Made by a program: the position numbers and the translations under genes | From: Deltaproteobacteria bacterium | GTDB lineage: Bacteria; Myxococcota_A; Polyangia; GCA-2747355 | Direction: 5' to 3' | DNA: 50,549 nt | Assembly: GCA_020633415.1 (NCBI GenBank) | Contig: JACKDQ010000020.1 | Location: 1-50,549, forward strand | The notes under the pieces: generated by a model | The model's database searches: none | What the model saw: only the letters and a program-made list of their open reading frames with translations | Told to the model about the DNA's origin: nothing | Part shown: one piece after another, positions 33,975 through 43,090 of the stretch | How the letters are laid out: every line of letters starts with the position of its first letter | Numbering within the stretch: the stretch's first letter is position 1

Positions 33975-35186
33975 ATGCACGCGCGCACATACGAGCAATG
34001 GCGAGATCTTTTGCAAGGACAGGCACTGCCACTCGCCGTCGTCGACCTCGATGCCTTCGACCGCAACGTAGCCCACGTCGGGCAGCTGGTCGGCCGCCGT
34101 ACATCACAGATGAGGGTTCGGGTGGCAAGCAAATCGCTCCGCGTGCCCGACCTGCTCCGGCGCGTACTGGCCTACGGTCCGCCCTATGCCGGTGTGATGT
34201 GCTACGCGGCTGCCGAAGCCGTCTTGCTCTACCAGGCGGGCTTCGACGATCTTCTCGTCGCCTATCCGACCAGGCAACCCGCTGACCTGAACGCCTTACG
34301 CGAGATTCACGAGCAGGGTGCTACGGTGCACCTCGTCGTCGACTCGCTCGATGGCACTGAACAGATCGCGCGGGCGATGGCCGGTGTAACACGACCGTTC
34401 TCGCTGATCATCGAAGCCGACGTCTCCTATCGTCCCCTGCGCGGTCGCGTGCACATCGGTGTCAGGCGCAGCCCATTGCGCACCGTCGAGGCAGTCGTTG
34501 ACTTGGTGGTCAGCGCGCGGCGCTTCGAGACCATCTGCATCGGCGGGGTGATGGCCTACGAAGCGCAAGTCGCCGGTGTTGGTGATCGCAGCCCCTTTCG
34601 CCGTCATCTCAACCCGATACTACGAGCCCTACGACAACGCTCCGCCAGCGATGTCGCTAGGCGACGTCAACGGTTAGCGCAGATGCTTGAGAGCGCAGGG
34701 TCTCCCCCGCTGATCTTCAACGGCGCCGGCACGGGCAGCCTAACGTACGCCTGCGATGAGCCCTGGCTAACGGAGTTGACGGCGGGTTCCGCCTTTCTTT
34801 GCCCCCACCTGTTCGACTACTACTCCAACATCACGTTTGAGCCAGCGCTCTTCTTCGCACTGCAGTGTGTGCGCCGCTCGGACGCCGATCACGCCACCTG
34901 CTTTGGAGGCGGCTATGTCGCCTCGGGCCAACCGGGCTGCGACAAGTTGCCGTTGCCCTACCTTCCCCAGGGCTTAACGCTCGTTGATAACGAGGGTGCA
35001 GGAGAGGTCCAAACCCCGCTGCGCGCCGATGGTCCACTGGCGCTGCGGATCGGCGACCCCGTGATCTTCCGTCACGCCAAGGCGGGAGAACTCGCCGAGC
35101 GCTTCAGCCACTATCAGCTGGTGACCAATGATGCGATCGTTGGCTCTGTGCCGACATACCGCGGACTCGGCGCATGTTTCGGCTAA
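33975..35186 (+). CDS. PLP-dependent alanine-racemase/D-threonine-aldolase-fold enzyme
   Basis: The 403-residue product has the fold-type III barrel start LPLAVVDLDAFDRNVAHV and the PLP-binding Lys in VRVASKSLRVP. The LIIEADVSYRPLRGRVHIGVRRS segment is typical of this fold. The C-terminal RHAKAGELAERF matches the metal/substrate region of the amino acid deaminase/aldolase group as I remember it. It probably cleaves or deaminates a 3-hydroxy or D-amino acid. The start at 33975 lacks a good Shine-Dalgarno sequence, and an upstream in-frame start adds a Pro-rich extension. There is no operon partner. Flanking regions are gene-poor, so it may have been acquired with them. Confidence 0.85.
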   Translation: MHARTYEQWRDLLQGQALPLAVVDLDAFDRNVAHVGQLVGRRTSQMRVRVASKSLRVPDLLRRVLAYGPPYAGVMCYAAAEAVLLYQAGFDDLLVAYPTRQPADLNALREIHEQGATVHLVVDSLDGTEQIARAMAGVTRPFSLIIEADVSYRPLRGRVHIGVRRSPLRTVEAVVDLVVSARRFETICIGGVMAYEAQVAGVGDRSPFRRHLNPILRALRQRSASDVARRRQRLAQMLESAGSPPLIFNGAGTGSLTYACDEPWLTELTAGSAFLCPHLFDYYSNITFEPALFFALQCVRRSDADHATCFGGGYVASGQPGCDKLPLPYLPQGLTLVDNEGAGEVQTPLRADGPLALRIGDPVIFRHAKAGELAERFSHYQLVTNDAIVGSVPTYRGLGACFG

Positions 35187-35545
35187 CCGGAGCTGGGCCG
35201 GCCTGCCGTCAAGACAAATGACGGCGGGCATCCAGCACTGCGCGACGTACCGCCAATGCAATTCGGGCGCGTAGCGGGTCCTTGTTCTGTCGCCGGTGCT
35301 GATCTCGAGCTCAACTTGGCGTCCCAGGCGCTGGTCTTGGCTGATCAGCAATACGCTAAATAGTCACTCAGTGTCATATTTTGCACTGACTGCCAGGGTC
35401 GCCGGGCCTCGCTATCATACCGCTGTTTCGGTGAGCCACCCGCGCTCCGCTGGTCCCGCGACAAACACAACAATACAATATAATTAAATACATTTCGCCA
35501 TCAAGCCGGCCCAGCCTTTGCAAATCGCCAGGCCGGAGGTGCTTA
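35187..35545. other. Intergenic region with an AT-rich leader
   Basis: This 359-bp region contains no gene. A small inverted repeat (TCAGTG at 35368-35373 and CACTGA at 35384-35389) and a conspicuously AT-rich block (about 35463-35495) precede the next gene. The GC content of the block is far below the surroundings, consistent with a promoter region. Confidence 0.45.
35479..35484 (+). promoter_or_regulatory. Candidate -10 element (TATAAT)
   Basis: A perfect TATAAT in an AT-rich block 61 bases before the ATG at 35546. No clear -35 sequence is at 16-18 bases upstream. GGAGGT at 35535-35540 supplies the ribosome-binding site of the downstream gene. Confidence 0.45.
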
Positions 35546-36286
35546 ATGAAATCGACTATTCAGAAAATCTTACTGCTGTTGGGCGCGTTGACATTTTGCC
35601 ACTGCGGGCCACTTGAAGCAGCGTCGCCATCGTCCGAGGCGCAGGGCAAAGGAGAGCCCTTTCAAGGCAGAACGCGCTTTCGCTTTCGATTCAAGGACGA
35701 CGTGATGACGGCCGGGGATTATCGCATCTCGATCGTTGGACGTCCCAAAGACAACTACGAAGAGGGCAGCCAGGCGTTTCACTTCGTGCTGCCGGTCTCG
35801 CTGTGCGCCACGCTGAACCGCGGCCGGTGTGTAGTGGAAGACGACGGCAAGGTCTTCGTTCTCTCGCTCGAGGCCGACGGTCGCCATACGTTGATTCCCG
35901 CGGAGCCTGGGGTCGAAGCGCTCGCTGCGCCGCGCGTAACCGAGCCCAGTAAAGCACACACCGGTAGCGCGGCCCGCATCGCCCGCAGTCCAGAGGACAG
36001 CAAGATGGTGATCGGAGCGAAAACCGAGGTCTATTTTCGCTACGACCGCTGGGTGTGCGGCGGCTTCTGTTCGCGCCTCTACGACAGCCAGCTCTACTTT
36101 TCCCTCCACAAGGACTGGCGACCGACCAAGCACGAGCGCGGCTCCTTCGGCATCGACCTCAAGGGAAGACACCTGACCCACATCCGCAACGTGCGCAACG
36201 GCTGGGCACCCACTAGCGCGCGACTTTGGAAATCATTCGGCAGCGACGCTGACGGTAAGACGATCTGGACCCAACTCGATTTCTAG
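35546..36286 (+). CDS. Secreted protein of unknown function
   Basis: The 246-residue product has an N-terminal signal (IQKILLLLGALTFCHC). Neither Cys18 nor Cys20 has a proper lipobox, so it may be cleaved by signal peptidase I near LEAAS. The mature part contains beta-strand-like segments (GRTRFRFRFKDDVMTAG, KVFVLSLEADGRHTLIP, EVYFRYDRWVCGGFCSRLYDS) and a WTQLDF end. A good GGAGGT site precedes it at the right distance. No recognised family. A separate coding segment with a frameshift follows directly. Confidence 0.72.
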   Translation: MKSTIQKILLLLGALTFCHCGPLEAASPSSEAQGKGEPFQGRTRFRFRFKDDVMTAGDYRISIVGRPKDNYEEGSQAFHFVLPVSLCATLNRGRCVVEDDGKVFVLSLEADGRHTLIPAEPGVEALAAPRVTEPSKAHTGSAARIARSPEDSKMVIGAKTEVYFRYDRWVCGGFCSRLYDSQLYFSLHKDWRPTKHERGSFGIDLKGRHLTHIRNVRNGWAPTSARLWKSFGSDADGKTIWTQLDF

Positions 36287-36294
36287 TCGATTTC

Positions 36295-36599
36295 TTGTGG
36301 CTCGCGCTTGCTCGCGATCCCCAGCGAGCGCGCGGGCTGGAGATTCGCGACTGCGCCGGCCGAGCGACCAAAGACCCGATCGTGCAGCGCGCGTACCCGA
36401 TCAAGCGGGTGATCGCGGCGGGTCAGACCACGGTCGCCATGGCCTTTCCCAACGGCGTAATCGAAAGGGCGATCGCTACCTCAAGAGCCAGGGTCTGGTT
36501 GCAGACCTCTGGCGCACCGTCGCCTGGCCGTTCGTCTTGGTCTACCAGGTGGTTCACGCACTGACGAGCCAGTCCGGCGAGTTTCGAATGGCCGCATAG
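36295..36599 (+). pseudogene. Short gene broken by an apparent one-base frameshift
   Basis: In the first frame (36295 to about 36466) the codons read like protein with G/C at third positions: LEIRDCAGRATKDPIVQRAY and GQTTVAMAFPNGVIE. In a different frame from about 36465 to 36599 the sequence continues as RYLKSQGLVADLWRTVAWPF and VLVYQVVHALTSQS, ending at TAG. Adding one A to the run at 36464-36466 (GAAAGGG to GAAAAGGG) joins them as ...VIEKGDRYLKSQG.... The product would be about 100 residues with a hydrophobic segment near the C-terminus; I cannot name it. It may be a true pseudogene, a sequence error or, less likely, programmed frameshifting. The start (TTG at 36295) is weak. Confidence 0.55.
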
Positions 36600-36750
36600 G
36601 ACACGCCAGGGTATAACGCACGTCGTATTCCGCGGCGGCGCTAGCCGGATTGGTCTTGCGCTTCGTTAGCACGTTTGCAGCCGGCCGGCGATGGTTGAGG
36701 GGCTGTGTGTCGCAAGATCTGCGGCGCAGCCGACGTACCATGCGCTAGCT

Positions 36751-38112
36751 ATGAAAACGCCAAGACGACGCCACCGCCGAGCCGTGATCACCGTGTTGTT
36801 GCTGATACTCGGTGGGTCACCCGCCGCTCACGCCAATGACGGATTGCCATCGCACAGCTGGCAGCGGCTGCGAACCCAGCAGCTGGCGTTTGCCGGCGGC
36901 CATCAACCGCAGCTCTTGGTCGATGGCCGCCGCGCACTGGTCTTCGGCACCTATGGCAACAGCTGGTACGCCGTTGATACCGCGACAGGAACGGTGTCGC
37001 AGCACTCGGGCGCACTCAACCTCTTTCGCTGCGGACGTGCGCTCTGCGGTTACGCGTACGACAAAGTCGGCGAGCTCGACGCGCGCGGTCAACTCGTACG
37101 GCCGGTGGACGTTGGCGATCACGTGATGGGCGCGGTGGGTGGACGGTCTTCGATCGTCGTGGCCTGGACCTACAGCAGGGGGCGCACGGCGTTAGTCGGC
37201 ATCGACCGCAAAGCGCGTCGCATCGTTTGGCGCAAGCGAACGCCCGTTCCCTCCGACTTGGTCGTGGCGGGGCGCTACGTCGTCTACCGACCTGCGGCAA
37301 ACCAACTGCAACTGCTCGAGCTGAAAACGGGCCGCACACTGGCGCCTTACCAAGCCGCCGCACAAATGCTGGGACTTCAGACGAGCGATCGTTCGATCGT
37401 CGAGCTCGGCCGCCGAACGTTGATTACCAGCGAAATCGCAAGCGGCAAGCGCACGGTGCTGCGACTCGCTCACACCCTAGAGCCTGGCCAACTGCTCTTG
37501 CTGAGCGCCTCCTCGGCCTACGCACTTACCGGCAAAAAGGGCCACAGAAAGCGCCTGGTGCGCATCGACCGCCAGCGCGGATCGCTGGCGTTTAGCGTCC
37601 GGCTCAAGACGCGCGAGGACCAAGCGCAGCTTTTTCTGCATCGCGGCTGGCTCCATCTGTTGAGCAGCGACACGCTGTACGTCCTCGACGCGCAAACCGG
37701 GCAGCTGACCTGGCAGTGGAACACCGCAGCAAAAGAGATCGGCTTCCCCAACGCGACGGGGGTGTCGTTCGTCCTGCACCACGATGGACGGCTCGAAGTC
37801 TTCGGTCCCAGTCGCGCATCGCAGCCGATGCAGCCCTTCGTCTTGCGCGGACGCATCGCGCTCAACACGCGGCCCAAAGCACGTTTCGCACAAAGCCCGG
37901 TGGCCGGACTGCCTTGCCGCGTCGGCCACTTCCCCTGCCGCACCGACGCAGCGGGGCGATTCGTCGTCCGCGGACGTGCGCGCGGCGAGCTAGTGATCGA
38001 CATAAAGACGCCCTACGAGATCAACCTGCCCCAGCCCATCGCTTTGAAGGAGGGCAAGCGCGTCTACGACGTCGGCGTACTCCCGCTTTACACCTACTCC
38101 GACTGTCACTAG
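36751..38112 (+). CDS. Secreted PQQ-like beta-propeller protein
   Basis: The 453-residue product begins with an Arg-rich signal peptide (RRAVITVLLLILGGSPAAHA). The body has repeated outer-strand motifs of the PQQ/WD-like propeller (for example WYAVDTATGTV, LVGIDRKARRIVW, RLVRIDRQRGSLAFSV, LYVLDAQTGQLTWQW), about six blades. The C-terminal 100 residues switch to a small domain with ALNTRPKARFAQSP, two Cys and an FVVRGRARGELVI strand, like a carboxypeptidase-regulatory or big-type domain. Start at 36751 gives the signal peptide directly. No enzyme activity can be claimed. Confidence 0.75.
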   Translation: MKTPRRRHRRAVITVLLLILGGSPAAHANDGLPSHSWQRLRTQQLAFAGGHQPQLLVDGRRALVFGTYGNSWYAVDTATGTVSQHSGALNLFRCGRALCGYAYDKVGELDARGQLVRPVDVGDHVMGAVGGRSSIVVAWTYSRGRTALVGIDRKARRIVWRKRTPVPSDLVVAGRYVVYRPAANQLQLLELKTGRTLAPYQAAAQMLGLQTSDRSIVELGRRTLITSEIASGKRTVLRLAHTLEPGQLLLLSASSAYALTGKKGHRKRLVRIDRQRGSLAFSVRLKTREDQAQLFLHRGWLHLLSSDTLYVLDAQTGQLTWQWNTAAKEIGFPNATGVSFVLHHDGRLEVFGPSRASQPMQPFVLRGRIALNTRPKARFAQSPVAGLPCRVGHFPCRTDAAGRFVVRGRARGELVIDIKTPYEINLPQPIALKEGKRVYDVGVLPLYTYSDCH

Positions 38113-38296
38113 CGACACACCTCCACCTCACGCGTCCACGAAACGTGCGCTTGACCGATTGGTTGCCGCGCCGGCTTAGACTCGCAAAAAGCCGAAGGAA
38201 CATCGACATAGTGCGAATGCACGATTCCCCCGCGACGTACCGCGCGTTCCGGTGTCGATCGATCGTAGAGATCGACGGCTTGTGTGGGGAGAATCG

Positions 38297-40939
38297 ATGC
38301 GCCTACTTAAGGTACTTTTGCTGTTGCTGGTTTGCGCCTGCCAAAGTGAGCCGGTCAGCGGCATCCGGCTGACGGTGATCTTTCCCGCCGACGCCGCGAT
38401 CGATCAGCTCAGCGTCGCTGTCGACGTCAAAGAAAAGCGCGCTGCGACGCCGACAGCGCAAAGCCCCACCCAAGTCCTGTTGTTGCTGCCGCCGGCCGCT
38501 GGAGAGACCGTCAAGCTGACCGTCGAGGGTCTTTCCAACGAACTCGTCCAATGGCGTGGCTCGCAGGCTGTGCTGCGCGACGCGGACTTGGTCGAGGTGA
38601 CGATTGAACTCAAGGCTGTTTGCGAGGGCGATTGTCCCGCGAACCAAGCTCAGTGCTTTCCGACCGGCCGCAGCGTCTGCACCCGCGACAGCCGCGGATG
38701 TTACGGGTGGACCGTCCCCGTGCCGTGTCCGACAGCGACGCCGGCCTGTTCCAACGGCAAGTGCGCGGTCGACTGTGTCGACGACTGCGAAATCGGCAAG
38801 CGTAGCTGTGCCGACGCGACCCACTTCTACGACTGCGGCAACCTCGACGCCGACAGCTGCAACGATCGCTCTGCACCGCAGGCGTGCCCCCCTGGCCAGC
38901 GCTGTCGAGACAGCGACGGCGCTTGCGTTCCCGACTGCAACGGCAAGCCCTGTCAGTGCAAGCCTCAAGAGACCCAGAGCTGCAGCGATGTCGGCAGCTG
39001 CACCGGAGGCATCCGCAACTGCGAAAACGGCAGCTTCGGCCCCTGCAAATGGGCGCAAGGCCCAAGTGCCGAGGTCTGCGACGGCAAGGACAACGACTGC
39101 GACAACAGCATCGATGAGGCGACGGACCTCACACCACCGCTCTGCGCCGAACAGCGTGGGGTCTGCAACGGCGCCCGTGCGCACTGTGCGGGGCTCGCCG
39201 GCTGGGCGAGCTGCGATGCCGCCGACTACAGTGCGATCGCCAAGGCCCGGGGAGAGACCTACGAGGCGAACGAGTCGAGCTGCGACCAGCAGGACAACGA
39301 CTGCGATGGCATTGTTGACGAAGGCTGCCTCTGCTTGGGCGACTGCACCACCGCGCTGTGCGGCGGCGACGACGGCTGCGGGAAAAAATGCGCCACCGGC
39401 AGCTGCACGCAACGCTACGCGACCTGTAGTGCGGGTAGCTGTGGCTGTGCCGTCCCTTGCGGCAGCGCTTGCTGTGCTCCTGGAGAGCAATGCAGCGGCG
39501 GCCGCTGCGCTGGCGGAAAAGTGTGGGCGCTGCAGATCGGCGACGCCCTTTCTGCTGGCGTCAACGCGATCGCGGTCGATCGAACCGGCGCGATCTACGC
39601 CCTCGGTGGATTCAGCACCTCGGTCACACTTGGCACAACGACGCTGAAGGCGACCGGTAGCCACAATCTATTTCTTGTCAAAGTGATGCCCGATGGCGTG
39701 GTCTCCTGGACGCGGCAGCTATCGACCACGGGCTTGATCGTGCTCGCATCCGAACTCGTCGTCGATGACAACGGCAACCCGACGATCGCACTGCGCAGCC
39801 CGGCGGTCTTTACCTTGGAGGGCTCAACCAAACAGACCAGCGCGACGCCCGACAGCAACGCCTTGGCCACCACGTCGATCTGGGCCTTCGCCAGCGATGG
39901 CACGTTCCGTTGGCAGAGAACCGTATTGGTCCACCCACTCGGCACCAAGGGCGGCCAAGAGACGTGCGACAACGGCAGCGACGACGACGGCGACAAGGCC
40001 ACTGACTGCCTCGACCCGGACTGCCTCCAGCACAGCAGCTGCGTCGCAAGCACAAAACCCGCCAGCGAGAATTTTCGCTTGGTCACCGATGCCGCAGGCA
40101 ACGTCTGGGCGGTGGGCAACATTCGCGGGCTCGCCACCGTCAGCGACGCGCCAACGTTGACCTTCACCACCGATCCTGCGGGCGCGGTGCTGGCTTTGCG
40201 CCTCGCCGCCAAAGACGGCGCCCCCCAGCTCTCCAGTCAGACGGGCGCTGCTGCAACTGTCCACGCCTTGGTACACGATGGCGCCGGAACCTACTACCTA
40301 CTCGTCGGTCGTCGCACGGCGGGGACGATAACCCTTGGTGCGCTGTCGCAAAACGTCGCTGGTGACAAAGGCCTGATCGCGCTATTCGATGACAGCTTCA
40401 AGTTCACCAAGCTCTTGTCCTCCTCCCCTTACGGCGGGCTGGCCATCGGCGGCACCAACGGTCGCACCTTGCTCTTCGGCGGCGTCGGCATCGAGCTAGA
40501 GGGGGTGAGCGCACTCAAGCTGACTTCCTACGCCAACTTCAGTGTGCTGGGCTGGTACGGCAGCGTTTCGCAGAAATCGCCGATCGCCGGTCTCACAGAG
40601 TCTTCCGGTACCGGCGCAGCGACGGCGATGGCGCTTAGCGGTGGCAGCGACCCATCGTTTGCCTCCGGGCGCTACACCGGGCCGATCATCATCGGCACCA
40701 AGCAGTACCCGCGCATCGCCGACTGGGCGTGGAACAGCTTTGTCGTGCGACTCGACGCCAGCGGCAAGGTCGCCTCGACGACCGTCTTGCAGTATGCGAC
40801 GGTGGCTGGCCTGGCACGTCTCGGCCAACACGCCGTGGTTGGCGGCAGGTTTTCTGAGGCAACACTTCGAATCGCTGGACAAACGCTGACGCGCGTCGGC
40901 AACAGCAGCAACGGGTTTATCGCTCGCATCGCCCCATAG
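38297..40939 (+). CDS. Large Cys-rich lipoprotein with DNDCDG-type (MopE-like) repeats and a propeller
   Basis: The 880-residue product starts with a lipoprotein signal (VCA-C15). A domain of about 90 residues with no Cys follows, then about 300 residues rich in Cys with repeats. It includes EVCDGKDNDCDNSIDE and QQDNDCDGIVDEGC, the Asp-rich metal-binding motif of MopE-type (PF11617) proteins, plus a third version later (CDNGSDDDGDKATDCLDPDC). The C-terminal half is beta-propeller-like with AIAVDRTGAIYALGGF and LVTDAAGNVWAVGN blades. GGGGAGA at 38286-38292 precedes the ATG. Expected on the outer surface or periplasm; function unknown. Confidence 0.85.
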   Translation: MRLLKVLLLLLVCACQSEPVSGIRLTVIFPADAAIDQLSVAVDVKEKRAATPTAQSPTQVLLLLPPAAGETVKLTVEGLSNELVQWRGSQAVLRDADLVEVTIELKAVCEGDCPANQAQCFPTGRSVCTRDSRGCYGWTVPVPCPTATPACSNGKCAVDCVDDCEIGKRSCADATHFYDCGNLDADSCNDRSAPQACPPGQRCRDSDGACVPDCNGKPCQCKPQETQSCSDVGSCTGGIRNCENGSFGPCKWAQGPSAEVCDGKDNDCDNSIDEATDLTPPLCAEQRGVCNGARAHCAGLAGWASCDAADYSAIAKARGETYEANESSCDQQDNDCDGIVDEGCLCLGDCTTALCGGDDGCGKKCATGSCTQRYATCSAGSCGCAVPCGSACCAPGEQCSGGRCAGGKVWALQIGDALSAGVNAIAVDRTGAIYALGGFSTSVTLGTTTLKATGSHNLFLVKVMPDGVVSWTRQLSTTGLIVLASELVVDDNGNPTIALRSPAVFTLEGSTKQTSATPDSNALATTSIWAFASDGTFRWQRTVLVHPLGTKGGQETCDNGSDDDGDKATDCLDPDCLQHSSCVASTKPASENFRLVTDAAGNVWAVGNIRGLATVSDAPTLTFTTDPAGAVLALRLAAKDGAPQLSSQTGAAATVHALVHDGAGTYYLLVGRRTAGTITLGALSQNVAGDKGLIALFDDSFKFTKLLSSSPYGGLAIGGTNGRTLLFGGVGIELEGVSALKLTSYANFSVLGWYGSVSQKSPIAGLTESSGTGAATAMALSGGSDPSFASGRYTGPIIIGTKQYPRIADWAWNSFVVRLDASGKVASTTVLQYATVAGLARLGQHAVVGGRFSEATLRIAGQTLTRVGNSSNGFIARIAP

Positions 40940-41004
40940 CGCGGTCGCGACGTCGCCGAGGCTGCCACCAATCAGTACCGAAGTGGCCCTATCCGACAGT
41001 AGCT

Positions 41005-41055
41005 GAGCGCCGCGGTGGTCAACGGGGGGCTGGTACTCAAGTCACCGCGGCGCTC
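41005..41055. repeat. 13-bp perfect inverted repeat (hairpin)
   Basis: GAGCGCCGCGGTG (41005-41017) and CACCGCGGCGCTC (41043-41055) are perfect reverse complements with a 25-nt loop. They lie 65 bp after the Cys-rich lipoprotein gene and 138 bp before the thioesterase gene. No T-run follows. It might end transcription with Rho, or be a protein-binding site or element end. The rest of 40940-41192 has no gene. Confidence 0.6.
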
Positions 41056-41192
41056 GGATTTCTCGCGGTGGAGGGCGAGGGATCGGCGGCCGCTGTCTAC
41101 AGCTCAGCGACAAGGTGGCGGCAGCGCGCGGGGCATGGGCTTTGGCATGAGGAGTGAAATCTGGATCGCCGGTGCGAAATCCTGACCCTGGC

Positions 41193-41672
41193 CTAGCTCG
41201 CTAGCACCAGCAGCGTCGACGTGCCGTGAGCGAGCAGACGACCATCGGCGTCTTTCACAGACGCTTCGCAACTGATGATTTGTCGCCCACGAGAGAGGGC
41301 CCGCCCTTCAGCGCGGATGCGGCCGGTCTTGGGCGAAATCGCACGCGCGAGATTTCCCTTGGTCTCGATCGTGGTGTAACGCGATCCTGGTGGCAGCGTT
41401 GAGAATCCCGCTGAGCCCGCGACGCTATCGAGGATCGTTAGCGCCCAGCCGCCGTGCACGCCCCCCATCGGATTCAGCAGCTGCGGCCCAGGCTCGCCTT
41501 CAAATGCCGCGAAGCCATCGGCAACTTCGACGATCCAGAACGTGAGCGTTTGCGAGATCGGTGCCTGGGGCAGGCGACCGGCGATGATCGCTTCCAGGAT
41601 TTCGCGCCCCGAAAGTCCGGCGATCTCCTTGGCTGAAGCGATACCGTAGTGGTGTTCAGCTGCTGTGGTCAT
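41193..41672 (-). CDS. PaaI-type hotdog thioesterase
   Basis: The 159-residue hotdog-fold protein carries NPMGGVHGGWALTILDSVAG, the typical Asn/His-Gly-Gly active-site region of PaaI-like acyl-CoA thioesterases, and the second part RAEGRALSRGRQIISCEASV. It lacks a signal peptide, so it acts in the cytoplasm. Substrate acyl-CoA is unknown; a link with the aromatic pathway 15 kb away is not supported. GGGAG nine bases before the ATG is a plausible ribosome-binding site. Confidence 0.88.
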   Translation of the reverse strand: MTTAAEHHYGIASAKEIAGLSGREILEAIIAGRLPQAPISQTLTFWIVEVADGFAAFEGEPGPQLLNPMGGVHGGWALTILDSVAGSAGFSTLPPGSRYTTIETKGNLARAISPKTGRIRAEGRALSRGRQIISCEASVKDADGRLLAHGTSTLLVLAS

Positions 41673-41992
41673 CGGTGAGCTCCCGAGCCGGCGATCATGG
41701 GTGCGATATCTCGCGCTGTAAAACAGAAATTCACGAAAACGTCCCTGCCCAATGCGTGATTGTCCAAATATCGTGATCAGCTGAGCAAGATCCTTGACAG
41801 CGCTGCCCCCAAAGGCAATCGGGAGCTGTTAAGGCGCGGCCGCGAACGGACCATTCTCGACGCGCGGCTTGGAGTCGCCGCCAGGCGAGGGAACAGGATG
41901 CAGCGTTGATCGTTACGGCGACGCTATCTGTCGTGAGGTGTAATCCTTCGCGCGCCGGACAGATCACGCACTGCGCGACGTATACCACTTTG
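41673..41992. other. Intergenic region, divergent promoters
   Basis: About 320 bp between two divergent genes. I see no ORF with coding character and no clear promoter or hairpin. Confidence 0.4.
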
Positions 41993-42559
41993 ATGAATGC
42001 CAGACACCTCGATACCCTTAGTTTCGCTGCGCGCCTGCTGACTTTCTTTTTTGGGGCGATGACGGTCGTGCAAGCAGTAGCGGGATGCGATGAGTTCTAC
42101 GACGCGATCCGCGGAGGCGCTTCATCGTCGCGGCCGGTACGTTCACACCAGCGCCTGGCCTTTGGTTCAGCATCCGCCGTCAATGAACTACTGGCTGCGG
42201 CCGGCATCCGACCCAAGCACCTTTTCTGCGCAAACCCAAGTACCGACGGGACCGCCAAAACAGCGACGCGCGCCGTTTCCTGCAAGGCGACGTTGACTGA
42301 AGATGAGGTGCGCAGCCTCCAACGCCGCTTTGGTCTGACGCTCTCCCCATTGCGCTCGGTCGCGCACCCTTTGGTTGGTAGCTGCCGCCAGCAGCTCGGC
42401 GTAAATGATCCACGGAGCGCCACTTCAGGGAATCGTCAATTTCTCCTGCTACGGGGAGTAAACCGATTGGTGACTAACGGCTTCCGTGACATTGAGGTCT
42501 ACTACGCGCCTCAGCGTCACACAGCGTGCATTGAAGCGGCGTCGCCGTGGTCCAGTTGA
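41993..42559 (+). CDS. Putative lipoprotein, unknown
   Basis: The 188-residue product has a hydrophobic signal (FAARLLTFFFGAMTVVQA) and a lipobox (VAG-C32). The mature part reads as a small domain with four Cys, including SCKATLTEDEVRSLQRRFG and VGSCRQQLGV, and strand-like NRQFLLLRGVNRLVTNGF and DIEVYYAPQ. No family recognised. The start at 41993 is chosen for the signal; an upstream in-frame start would add 29 residues. Its surroundings are gene-poor. Confidence 0.6.
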   Translation: MNARHLDTLSFAARLLTFFFGAMTVVQAVAGCDEFYDAIRGGASSSRPVRSHQRLAFGSASAVNELLAAAGIRPKHLFCANPSTDGTAKTATRAVSCKATLTEDEVRSLQRRFGLTLSPLRSVAHPLVGSCRQQLGVNDPRSATSGNRQFLLLRGVNRLVTNGFRDIEVYYAPQRHTACIEAASPWSS

Positions 42560-43090
42560 CAGGACTAACACGACGAATTCGTGAGCTAATTGGAGTTGTC
42601 TCAAGCGTGTTTTTGTCCGAGCGCTTGGATTCACTGCTAATCCTTCTACGGACCTTGGCACCCCGAGCAGATAGGAAAAACAACGCGCGAAACGCGCTGG
42701 CAGGTCGGGTATCCGGGGGCCGGCAAGACGGCAAATATCGAGGCGGAGGGGGCGGAAAAGCGCGGCAGCGGCCCGAGGCCGAGGGCGGCGAACGTCGCTC
42801 GTCCTCCATTCGATCTCGCGCTCTCGCGTGCTGCCCCCCGATGACGAGCTGGCTTCGTGCCCACGACGTATGTCGTCTTCGATCCGATTCCCGCGGCGAA
42901 AATCCGCTCTGCGGAACGGCGATTTAGGTCAATTGAGGCGCGCCGAGCCGTCGCCAAACTGACCTCGGTTTCGTTTTTTATCGAGTTTTCCGAATTCGCA
43001 GCTGCGCCCCTTGCACTGGCGCTTGGATCCGAGTAAAAACTCGCATAAGAAGCGGGCGGATTTTTGATCTGCCGTGCACGGGAGGTGGAC
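42560..43090. other. Intergenic region with no recognisable gene
   Basis: This 531-bp stretch shows only low-quality open frames (Arg-rich on one strand, Ser/Ala-rich on the other). I find no repeats beyond a short GCGCTTGGAT found twice (42631 and 43020). AT-rich patches around 42980-43070 may include the promoter of the next gene. GGAGGTG at 43081 is its ribosome-binding site. Confidence 0.45.

Noticed and set aside
35235..35249. A 15-base match (GCACTGCGCGACGTA) also at 41968-41982.
   Set aside because: About one such 15-mer pair is expected by chance in 50 kb, and no larger repeat surrounds it.
38303..39664. A long Ala/Val-rich open frame on the minus strand, opposite the Cys-rich lipoprotein.
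   Set aside because: It mirrors codons of the DNDCDG repeats, has no start context or domain, and the plus-strand protein is well supported.
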